DNA of 64,000 nt from Ascidia mentula (taxonomy: Eukaryota > Chordata > Ascidiacea > Phlebobranchia > Ascidiidae). The stretch's first letter is position 1, and each line of letters begins with the position of its first letter. The notes below the pieces were generated by a model. It saw only the letters and a program-made list of their open reading frames with translations, was not told the origin of the DNA and ran no database searches. Of the stretch, positions 34,273-44,881 are shown piece by piece. The stretch lies in the NCBI GenBank assembly GCA_947561715.1, contig OX387197.1:26128266-26192265 (forward strand), given 5' to 3'. The position numbers and the translations under genes are program-made.

Positions 34273-36604
34273 AATCACTTGTGTTTTATTTCATTGTGGG
34301 TTAATTTGCAAACATCTCAAATAACATAAACCGTTGCCTGCAACAAAACTCGAACTTTATTTTTTGTGCTTGCTTATGTGCCCATTTTACTGGTTCTTTT
34401 TGCAAAATACTGAAAACAAGAAAGTGCACATTTCTCTCGTAAGCGACATAATAAATCCTGCAATCATTTGGCGAAATTAATCAAATATTACTGTAACCGT
34501 TTCATCGACCTCCTCCCTATTTTATCACATGCGAACATTAAACAATCATTGCATATTATTGTCGCTAAAATCAGGACAACTCTCATACTGACTGGTAAGC
34601 AGCTCAGCATGAAACAACACATCCAACGCAATAGTAAACGCACTGACTGACGTAATCGGAAATAGTGAGTTTGACGTTAGATGGATGTGATATATTATGT
34701 GATAAGGTTGGGTAGAGAATTTGCGGGAAATAGGTGGATTACGAACAAAACCCCTCAGCAACTTCATTCTGTGCAAACGATACACGCACGAAGTACTTGC
34801 TATAAACAGGACCAGTCTGGTTTAAAGTTGAAATATATATTTCGCCCTGTTGGCATTCTGTAATGTAAACACAACATTCAACAATATGTAAAATGCTGAA
34901 ATATCTGAAATCATAAATAATAGTTAGAAGGTGAATGGAACAAATTTATACCTCTCACAACACCACAGATACCCAGCTGGCGACTCAAGATCGGATACAC
35001 AACCATAACATGAATATTCTTGATAAAAGCAAGCTTGTGTGTGACTAATACTTCCTGATACAGGCGACTATCTTTGTTATCCACGTCACTGCTATAATGT
35101 CGTCAAATGAAACGTTGGGAAATCGTTGGGAATGGGGAGTGATTCCCAGAAACGCTTATCACGTCACTGCTACAGCAGAAGTGTTGTTAACGTATTGACG
35201 TATTGGGTGTTCAAGGTTGTACACTGGTGAATTAGGACTGCTTGTGGAAGTTGTACAAGAAATATATCAACGGTTGGTTTGTTATATTACTGCTGTGATT
35301 CGTTGCTTGTGCAAGCGCCACTCACTCGATGTACCGTTGTAAACCACTCACTCGATGTACCAGTAACTAACTTTCGTTAAAAACATTTTAATTTTTTTAA
35401 AGTTTTTCTTTAATCAAATCGAAAAATCCGTGAAAAATCGAAAAAAAAATCCTGCTCCGTCAATACAAACAAGGTCTTTGACCGAAAAAAACATGCCGTT
35501 GCGAGGACCCCATTTAAAGAACCCAGATTTTGCGATGGAATTCCCTTAGTTTAAAAACAAACAATGCTATTCATGAGTCTCATTTGCTATTCACGTCCCC
35601 ACTGACGTTCAGGGGGCCCGATACACTGCTCCGGCTGCACTGCACCATCTTTTAAGATATGCTTACAACATAACATGTGAATTCATTTCCTCCTTTTGTG
35701 GTAAGAATTTTACGTGGGACGCTGCTCATAAAACACACCAGCAAACTGTGCTCAGTGTTATGTTCTGCAACAGAGAGGAAGAGACTAAATTTCCCACTCA
35801 CAACTTCCGTAGTGTTTATTTATTTATCTTGTTTCACAACAGATGTATCGCGGTTTATTGTTAAAATTCACATGTGGTGGAAAACGGAATGCAACGGAAT
35901 GAAGAAAATAAAAGATAACCAAAATGTGTGTTTCCACTTAAGATCCTTTGTTTCCGGATAAATTGGCTCTGAGAGTTTGAGAAAGTCTGATTTTGATAAA
36001 CTGTCCGTCGCCATATCGCGGACTAATTTATTAACTTCTTCTGACGCAGGAATTCTCTTGTAATATCTCTCATTGTAAATTAACAAGTTTTTGTCCAGTC
36101 TATTGCGAATACAAATTTAATCTAAAATTGCAAAAACACGATTTCTGTATGCAAACCACCTCATGCGTTTTTAATTAAAAGGGATTAAGCTACCAATAAA
36201 CCTAAATAAATTCTAACGAATCTCAATACAATTTTATTTTCCAAACTCTAATTGACGATGGATGTATAAGAAAAGAAACAACATGATAAAGTGACTGTGC
36301 ATGATTTTGAGTAACAAAATCCAAAAAAACTCTACAAAAAGTATTGATCGAAAAGTTGACCACAAATTCAGTTTATAATTTGCACGATTTTGGGTTAATA
36401 GTGGTACAAAAATATCAGTAAAATGTAGTTATTTTATTAACAGTTGTGGTTCAATCTAAACAGTCCTATTTACACCTCTTGCTGTCTTTTACTTCTACGA
36501 AATATTCGTTTACACTTGACAAAGTAATATTGTACGAAAGCAACAACTTTGATACGACTTCTTTTTTATTTGTTGATTAATCCTGTGACCAATCAGTGTC
36601 AAGA
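34273..36604. repeat. Spacer between genes H and I
   Basis: No gene supported. 34,280-34,920 is the 5' flank shared with genes A and K. 34,940-35,300 repeats 5,150-5,640. 35,450-35,950 is copy 3 of the four-copy repeat. 35,950-36,600 is 3' of gene I and shows nothing recognisable. Confidence 0.6.
35450..35950. repeat. Four-copy dispersed repeat, copy 3
   Basis: Near-parallel to 30,140-30,660. Unlike copies 1, 2 and 4 it is not directly upstream of a class III first exon, but next to a duplicated class I 5' flank. Confidence 0.65.
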
Positions 36605-38731
36605 CTAGACGCATTTCATGTAGGCTTCCTCAACCTTAGTATTAGCTTTGCCTTGCAAGTCAGTGTTTACATAATCCGGTTGCTCGATGACGTCATAGTT
36701 ATGAGATTTGTGATTTTTATCTTGACTTTTGGAACCTGTTTAGTTCAAAGATACCGATTCAAATTTCCCAAAGCAAGGATAGCAATAGGTATAATTATAC
36801 GTTTAGGTAATTTAGAATAAATTCCATTGGGTATCTTGATCAACTCGGACATTCGGTTACTTACCAGCCGAGTCTCCCATCTTAAGCTTGTTTCGACCAT
36901 CAACTCTAAAATCAGCAAAACAATTGCTTGTTTCACATACTCATCACAAGGAAACCACATTAATTAGGCAAGGTACAACAACAGATGAACTTACGGTTGG
37001 TTCTTACGTGACCAAAAGCAGATGATTCCAATAATAACAGCAATAACGAGAATAACATCAAGTACCACCGAGGAAATATTCATGCTCGTATTGTCCTTTA
37101 TACCTTGGATTGCATCTGACAAATCTTTGAGAATTGCTGTCAACAAACAAACAAAGCTGTTATTGTGAAAACGGTAATATAACAATAATGAAGGTTGGCT
37201 CACGAATGTAGGTAGGGGAATTATATTTTGATTCTGTCCCATTATCATTACTGTGATGAGCAAGTGTGGCGCTTGTCGCTGATGAAATGAGTGCGTGGGT
37301 TGTTACATCACTGGTTGCTGTGGTAGAGGTTGTTGCTGTGGTTGTTTTTTCTGCAGTGGTTATTGTTGTTGAGCTTGGTACAACTGGTTGAAAGGGTTTG
37401 CCATATGTTAAACAAATATACAACAAAAAAAAACGTCGGTGCTTTTATTGTACATCACTTTGTGCATTATTTAGTCTGGGGTGGCCCTCGTGAGAGATTG
37501 TGATTTACTTTCTTCTATTACTACAGTCATGTAATTGCATCTGACAAACCTTTCATAATTGCTGCTGAAAAAAAATTGGCAGTTTGAAGAAATTGTTACA
37601 CAGTTATGACATATGTCGGCTCACGAATAGACGTGGGTGAGTACTGTGGTAAGCATTTTGTGACGACGCTTGTTGTTGTTGTTGTTGTTTTTCCTGCAGT
37701 TGTTGAACTTGGTGCCACTGGTTAATATGGTTAGTCGGTATGTCAAACAAATATACAACATACAATATACTTTGTTATTAATTGTTCAGCAATTTAACGG
37801 TTATGTATTATATTATGCCGTGTCCCTTACGAAAGTTTGAAATATACGTTCTTCGTCGGTTAATAAAGTTACGTTTTTATTGTGCCAGAAGAACAGACTA
37901 TTAAATTACAATATGCCTGGCAGCAACAGAAATATTATATTTGCTACGAGGATGTTTAACAACATTACCACAACGCAGAGAAACAAACACTTGTTGTTAC
38001 AACTCCTACATTGGGGTTTTCTTTGACAAATGTATCTCGATATATATGAGCAAGGAACATCTCTCCATCTGTATGGTTTTAGGTCAAGTGAGTAAATCCA
38101 TCCCATCATCACACAATACTCATTTTTAAAGTCGTTGTTTGGTTCGCCTGCCAACCACTCTTCACTGTTAACACTTGATCCATCCGTCCATATAAAGTTG
38201 TTTGTTTCCCGAACTAGTCTTGCTCCGATGTAGAAGGAGTACGGAACAGCTGGTAAACAGTTTAATCCAGAAGTAATCTCGATTTTTCGCTTTGTTAATA
38301 TATCGTGTTAATGGAAGCAGAACATTGGAGATTAATTGCGTAAAACTTGTACATCAAAATAGCGTGTTTCGAAACATTTTTTACATCAGTAGCCGCGGTA
38401 TCAACTTTTTCTGGTGTTAATTCAAACACCTACGAGGAAAAAACTCCATATACATAGAGGAATTTTACGGAACCTAAAGTAAAACATTTCCTATGCAAAG
38501 AATGGCTAATGATTGTCGTGTTACCTCTTACATTTCCAATCCTTTCTACCAGAAAGTTAAATATGGCAGTTGTTTTAACATTGGCGAGATGTGCATTGTG
38601 TGAACTGCATGTTGTATTAGCTTCTGTGTATGAATTAACTTGAGGTCCGATCAAAATTTCGTGGTAGTCATCCAACTTGTGCCATAAACAACCGGTAGAA
38701 AATTCACAAATAACAAAACAAATAATTTCAT
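36605..38731 (-). pseudogene. Gene I: class III CTLD receptor, signal peptide frameshifted
   Basis: Exons 38525-38731, 38010-38249, an extra stalk exon 37625-37717, 37204-37383 (stalk), 36995-37136 (membrane), 36865-36905 and 36605-36735. Exon 1 is 207 nt instead of 217. Ten bases are missing where paralogues encode the VVFGQTW signal-cleavage region, so MKLFVLLFVNFLPVV goes out of frame and no in-frame ATG replaces it. Everything downstream is open: CTLD with EPNN, NEYC and WRD, two Thr-rich stalk exons, membrane segment ISSVVLDVILVIAVIIGI with an Asp, and tail HNYDVI, DYVNT, AYMKCV. The exon 2 donor is a weak GTAGGA. A truncated copy of the membrane exon (about 37,531-37,566) follows the extra stalk exon, showing an internal stalk-membrane duplication. 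Pseudogene, unless an upstream exon supplies a new start. Confidence 0.75.
37531..37717 (-). repeat. Internal duplication of stalk plus partial membrane exon in gene I
   Basis: 37,625-37,717 is a phase 1-1 Thr-rich exon (93 nt) with donor ATTC/GTGAGC, the same as the donor of the main stalk exon at 37,204. It is followed by 37,531-37,566, which matches the first codons of the membrane exon (ATTATGAAAGGTTTGTCAGA against 37,100-37,136) and then stops at TGA. The membrane part cannot be used, but the stalk exon could still be spliced in, lengthening the stalk by 31 residues. Confidence 0.65.
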
Positions 38732-40732
38732 CGTCACCTATTTCCAATTAGTGTAAACTTTGGTGGAAATTATCAAGTATAATAACCTACACACGACAGC
38801 ACTTAAAGTTCTTATTACCACTAACATTAACTAGGTAGTTTAAAGGTGAGTGTGAAGGTCTAACATAACAGAAACCAAACTAATCGTTAGTGTAAAAGGT
38901 AAATCACTTTCCTGTCAAAACATATATAAACTCGTTAAACGTTCCAAAAGTCCGTACCTTATATAGCCCACGTAAATTTAAATTTACACATTTCCTCGAC
39001 GAAATAATCAAAAACTTCACACCGCACTGCAATAAAGTTGCCACTGTTTACTGCGATGATTGCAACAGCTTGCAAACGCGTTATCAGTCTATGTTCAGGA
39101 AAGAGTGGGACCTTGTGTTAACTCAGTTCGTTGAGAGTTAACTTAGTTCGTTAAGAGTTACATGCGGGTTTTTAACGTCGTCATGTTTGCAAACTTATCT
39201 CGCACTGTTGTGTAACATGTTGAGCTTCAAAAAATAAAAAAAATGGTAAAAAAAATCAAATTTGCGTTGTTTGTAAGCCGTTGGAGCTTCAGCAAATGGG
39301 CAGTACATTTTTTAAGTTTGCTCGGAACCTGCTAACAAATCAAATGTTGTGGTCAATCCTGCATCGTAAATACTCACAACCAGGGTCCTTGAAGAAACAA
39401 ATATGAGGTGCGGGGATCTTTTTGATAAAACAAACAATGGCTTTCGCAAGGTCTCACTTGCCCTTCTCGTCCCATTACAAGGACAGTGGTCCAGGGCCCC
39501 TTTCGTGGGGCCTGCTCACAAAATAAAATGTGAATTTTTTTAATGCGTTGTGTTTGTTGCGCAAACAGCACCACAGTGCAGCGTTCTGAAATACAGAGGA
39601 AGAGACTTATTTGCCCACTTACATTGTAACACATGAAGTCTCAGCTGTATTTAACACCACAACAAATGATTTTCCCCTTCATACTAGACCTGAAGAAAAA
39701 TGTTACTATAATGATGTACAACCCATCTTCTCTATTGACTTGTTATGAGCCAATATATTGTTGCGTGAAGGGACAATGGCTGATGATCACGCAGGCAGTG
39801 GGTTGAACAGGTGGGACAAGTCAGATGGGAAACGGAAAAAAACAATTGACATCAACCAACACTGGTATTATGGTACTACCTCACAATTACGCTTCAAGCG
39901 TGACAAAAAACTTTGCGACAAATTTGGGCAAACTAGATACGTCATTCAACTACGTAAAACCAGCATGAGTTGCTTGAATGTGTGTTTGTATGTTGCCGTT
40001 GTACAGGTTTGCTTGAATTTATCGACTACCAAGAGTTGGTAACAATACTCTACCCATAAACCTGTAACCTACAGAGTTAATTTATTACTTATATAGACAG
40101 GATGTTCTTACGCAATGTGTGTACAATGCCATAGAAACAATTATTCTATTCCAATCTAAGGAAACTATTGTTACCACGCAAAACTATTTTGCCGATATAC
40201 ACTGGAGACATTTAGAGAAAAAAAATCAATCTTTGCCAAATACATAAATTACAACCACACCCATTGCTTTCAACATAAAGAACAGCTCAGGTCAAAATAT
40301 TACTGCAACATTTGTAGAGGAACTGTTCTTCTGGCGTAAAAGCCACGTAAGTGTAATTTTAACCGACGTTTCGTCTGCAATCCGCAGATACATCTTCATA
40401 GTCATGAAGGAACCAAAAGAACATGCTCAATGCATTCTATGACGTCATGGCTAATAAAATCCCGACTTGTTTGGTGATTGTTGCACAAGGAAAGGATAAT
40501 TTTGGGGTTGATTAGTGTTAATTTAGTAACTGCGTGTGCAACGGACATGATGACGACAAGAACTCTTTAAATTGTCAAAACACTTCACTCCATATTCTGA
40601 TATTTTCACAACAATTTCCAATAATATTACCGTTTATTTTTCATAAAACATAATTGCTTGCATGAGTAGCAAGCAATCAAGAATGTCCCACGTTTCAATC
40701 ATATTTTAAGCAAATATTACTTCTGACAATAA
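38732..40732. repeat. Spacer between genes I and J
   Basis: No gene supported. 38,732-39,250 is the class III 5' flank (as upstream of G and of the 26.2 kb fragment). 39,310-39,660 is copy 4 of the four-copy repeat. 39,690-40,030 matches 30,760-31,030 and 49,130-49,420. 40,050-40,400 resembles 13,920-14,230 and 51,850-52,160. The last 200 bp are class II 3' flank. Confidence 0.55.
39310..39660. repeat. Four-copy dispersed repeat, copy 4
   Basis: Closest to copy 1 at 26,680-27,130 (GGGTCCTTGAAGAAACAAAT against GGGACCCTTGGAAGAAAAAA), and like it placed upstream of a class III first exon. Confidence 0.55.
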
Positions 40733-42772
40733 CTACTCAACTCTCATATATGCATCATGGCCTCCTGCATTAGAAGCAGTTGCTACAGATTTGTTTACGT
40801 AATCGGGTTGTTGGATGACGTCATAGTTAGCGTCATGGCTGACTTGGTTTTTGTTGTGAGGTTTGGTTCCTATTCTTTGTGAGTTGATGTTTGGAACAGT
40901 TTGTGGAACGTTGTAAGTATCGTCTTGATCGATTCCCGTGTTTGCTTTTATTTATAATAAGTTTGATGATAACATAGTGAATAATATTCACTTTATTAAC
41001 TCTTACACATACTTAATACATGCATCAAATGATTCATAAGATTAACGGCCCCAAAATACATAATTGCAAGTTTTACAAAGCAACGAAGTTTAGATTTGTT
41101 ACTCAACATACTTACTGGGGGCGATGTTACTTCCTTGAGAGATCATTGCTTCAGTCCTGCAGAAAGAAAATGTAAATTTTGGGCAAGTTATTGTGGAAGG
41201 GCTTACAGCTACAAATCTTTTGTTTGTTAGTGTTTCATCCCAAACTACGACTTACATCTGGTTCATCCTTGAATTCAAATACAAAGCCATGCTGACAATC
41301 AGAAGAAGAAGGATGACTTCTGGAACCACGGAGGCAATTATTAAGCTTGAAATGTTGTTGGACGAAATTTGTGAATTGGTCAGTACTGTATGTGTGGCTG
41401 CATAGAAATTTGGGTCAAACTCTTTGTGTTGTTTAAACAACTTATAAGTTAAAATAACATCAGGTTAACTTACACGAAGACGAAGTCAAAATATTATTCG
41501 TGTTTGGACTTTCAGTAGCAGAAGAAATTACTTCGTGAGTATTTGTAGCAATAATCGTGGTAGTTGATGTCGTATACTTTTCAGTTGTTCTTGTTTTCAT
41601 GAGGGTCGTGGTTTGCCTGGTGAATGTTGTTGTGCTCGGGGCTTGAATTAAAGGATAACACGTTACATCTGTTTTCTCGGCAATTTTCTCAAATTTATTT
41701 TGAGAGTAGTCAAAACTAGACAAAAAAAAGCTAACAGAAACTATACTATACCAAGCTAACCAGTAAGGCTGTCGAACGATAACCGTATCAAAAGTTACGA
41801 ACAATACACTTTATTCAATATAATTTTTAACATACAGCAATAATTTACCTGCTGGTCTCTGTTGACAAATATATCTCGAAGCAACATTGCATTCCGTACT
41901 TCTCCACCTATATGTTGAATCAAGTGAAGTTAATGAATCCATTATCACACAATACTTTTCTCCTGTTGTGATCGGTTCCCCTGTTGCCCACTGTCCATTG
42001 GCAACATTCGATCCATCCGTCCACTGATAGATGTTTGTTCCTGCAGCTCGTTTCGCTCCGATGTAGAACGAGTATGGTGGAGCTGTACATGGTAAATACA
42101 TTTTTGATTATGTGTTCTACCGTAAACACCACTGTATTTTATTTAATTAATATTATGTTAACTATTGTGGTTTTACTAGCTTGATGAACCTACATTGTTT
42201 CAAGATAAAAATAATATGTATTGATTGGCATTGTCGTGGTAAATTGTTACAATCACCATAACAAAGTTATTCATCGTATGCATATAAAGGCACAAAATAT
42301 ATTTTTATAGGTTAATAAATCTATCCTGTTTTCGCTTGGGTGTCTAATGATATTTAAACATTATGCATAATTGCATGTAATGTCGGCAGTAAATTTAAAT
42401 TTGCTTAAAACCAACAAACAACGCTACAAAATCTGCAACCACAAGATTAAACAGCGTTACGCATAAAAGTGTTAAATAAAAAAGTTTTTTTGTTGTATAT
42501 TTAAGCTTGCCAAGCGCAATAAGCACAAAAAGTGTAACTTTTCCGAAATGTTGACCTGTAACTGTTCCAATCTTTCCCACAAGAAAGTTAAATGTAACTG
42601 TTGTTTTAACATTGGCAAGATGTGCACTGTGTGAACTGCATGCAGTTTCAGCCTCTGTGTATGAATTAACTTGAGGTCCGATCAAATATTCGCTGTAGTC
42701 GTCCAACTTGTACCAAGTTTGTCCAAATACAACCGGCAGAAAAGTTGCAAATAACAAAATAAGTATCTTCAT
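40733..42772 (-). CDS. Gene J: class II CTLD receptor, intact, ITIM position -2 changed
   Basis: Exons 42556-42772, 41849-42082, 41474-41641, 41256-41397, 41116-41156 and 40733-40944 give 337 aa in phase. Signal peptide MKILILLFATFLPVVFG. CTLD with EPITTGEKYC and WRS. Stalk of about 56 residues, Thr/Ser rich. Membrane segment SVVPEVILLLLIVSMALYL with Glu where genes B and E have Asp. Tail: TYNV, ANYDVI, DYVNK, AYMRVE. Position -2 of the NYDVI motif is Ala, so the strict ITIM pattern of genes B and E is lost while the YxxI core stays. Flanked by the standard class II 5' module. Expected to be a surface receptor with altered phosphatase recruitment; that last point is inference. Confidence 0.88.
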
Positions 42773-44881
42773 TACTAGGTGAGTCCCAATGCTACGTGAT
42801 TTTAATGGCAACCCTGAATTGTAGCTGTGCCGAAAAATGTAATGGAAAGATTAGTTGATATTCAAGCACCACCAGCCTCAAACATAATGACATAATCAAC
42901 CGAGTTTGTAAATTGAGACATTAAAACAATACAAGTTTTTGTTGGTACACCGTAGTGCCTCAATGTCCCACTTACTGACATTTTTTTTCTTACCCGTCGT
43001 TAATGTATAAGAAGTTTTACGTCATAATAGAAATAATAATCTTTCTAGATAAGGAAAGTGTGCAACTGTTTTACAGTAAATGTTTTCCAAGAATATAAAG
43101 GTTGAGGTTTCAAACGCGCGAATAATTCATTTTCTTCCTTGGCACACCTTCCATAGCCTAGCTGTGTATTACGTCACGTTGATTGCAGAGCGCTGTTCGA
43201 AGTCACGTCTCAACAAGTTATGACCCACGAATGTCATTCAGGAGAGCAGTCCATCCAACCTCTCGGCTTTGACAAAATGTTTATTATTATCACGAAAATG
43301 TCCAGCAAAAGTTATTCGCTGGCTGCTATGGCTATTTACTCCAATGTTGTACGGTTCCTTAAAACGATATAATACCATTGTTTCTGCAGGTACCCGCCAC
43401 CATTGTAAGCTCCATCTGTGTCTGGCTCGTTTCTTAGCTTTAATATTCTCAAACGCAGTTGAACTAAAGTAACAACACGAACTAGATGTAATGCTAATGT
43501 AATCAGCACTAGTTATACTGCAAACAGATTCCTAACCATGGCAGATATGAAACGATTTTCAAACACAACGCATTAAACCCGGAAAGAGTAGGTTGGAACT
43601 TAAGATAATATTCCAAGCTAGCTGCACAACGCAAACCATGTATCAACATGTTACCTGAAGAGGTGGAAAATGCAGTAAACACTGTAACTTTTAAGCTTAC
43701 TACAGAATTTTACAGCAGCAGACTCTCATAAATATAAAAAAGGAGTTAATTGTAGAGTACAAAATATTTACTACCCTTTTCACAAATTTGTGTATATGTG
43801 GGATTACCACGGGCTGAATTGTTTGGTTCGGTTTGGAGTAATTTTTCTGGGTTTGCAGGATTGGAACATTTTGTGTGGATGTCTGTTTTTAATTTTAACG
43901 ACAAGCTTAAGGGGGCAATATTTTGTGTCGATTGTAGAGAACTCCACGCATATCACAGTTATAATGTCAAGAATCTTTGTTGGTAACGAAAGCCATTGCT
44001 CAACTCAGCAAATGGATCGCGGTGACCAAATGCCCACAACAGTGGCATGACTTTAGAACAGGGGACAAATTTTTCCAAATTTTTTCAATTTATTACTTGA
44101 TTGTTACATTTGTTTGTAAAAATTACTCAAAAAATAAATGCAACTAAACTGGCTTTTCGGGATAAAAAAAAAGTGGACTATCCGAAATGTAATCGGGGTA
44201 AGATCCGAATTAAACGAACTTGGTGTCTGAAGTTGAATGTTTTCGATCATGACTCACGAATCTCGAATACTTTTTTATTCTTGCACTTCACACGTGCATA
44301 ACAACAATCACAAATGTTTGTTTTTCAACATAATGGTGGGACCAAAGCACAATGGCAAAGTTGATATTCGTGCTGCAGTGAGTAAATACCAATCTTAGGA
44401 ACCGCGTGAGTAATGAGTTCAGGAAGCCGCACGGCTCCCACGTAACGAGGCTGCAGGGCTCCTACGTTGATGACGACTTTGGCAGGGGGAACTTCTCATA
44501 AGGAAGTAGCTCGACGCAATGCAACGATGAAAGGCTTACGTGAAATAAAGTTGAACGAACGACACAAGTACAGCATGAAAACACAACGCAAACATTTCAA
44601 GACAAGTATAAGCAGTAGAGCCAATAATGTTCAACCCGGCTATTTAGCTGACTAAATCGTTGAAAGTGACATTATAGCTGCACTGATGAGACTTATTAGG
44701 TCGAAACAGTGATCCGGTGTGCAGCCCCTTATTTCAAGACAATTTTACAGTAGATGCATTTGACATTACCTTTATTATTAAAGTCATGATTTAATTAGAA
44801 TCAACAAACATGTTTAAAACTTTGAAAGTATGCAGTGATAATTGTTTTTCGTTTTCTGGAACTTTACTTGAAATTTATGTA
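42773..44881. repeat. Spacer between genes J and K
   Basis: No gene supported. 42,773-44,090 is the class II 5' flank. From 43,820 the sequence parallels 1-1,518 almost throughout, so the start of this window must lie just downstream of another class II 5' flank, that is, the array continues beyond position 1. The doubled GGCTCC hairpin motif is near 44,425-44,466. Confidence 0.65.

Noticed and set aside
43790..44050. Plus-strand frame with many Cys and Val in the class II 5' flank
   Set aside because: Copies at 1-200, 9,390-9,530 and 22,058-22,309 break the frame by indels, as expected for non-coding repeats.
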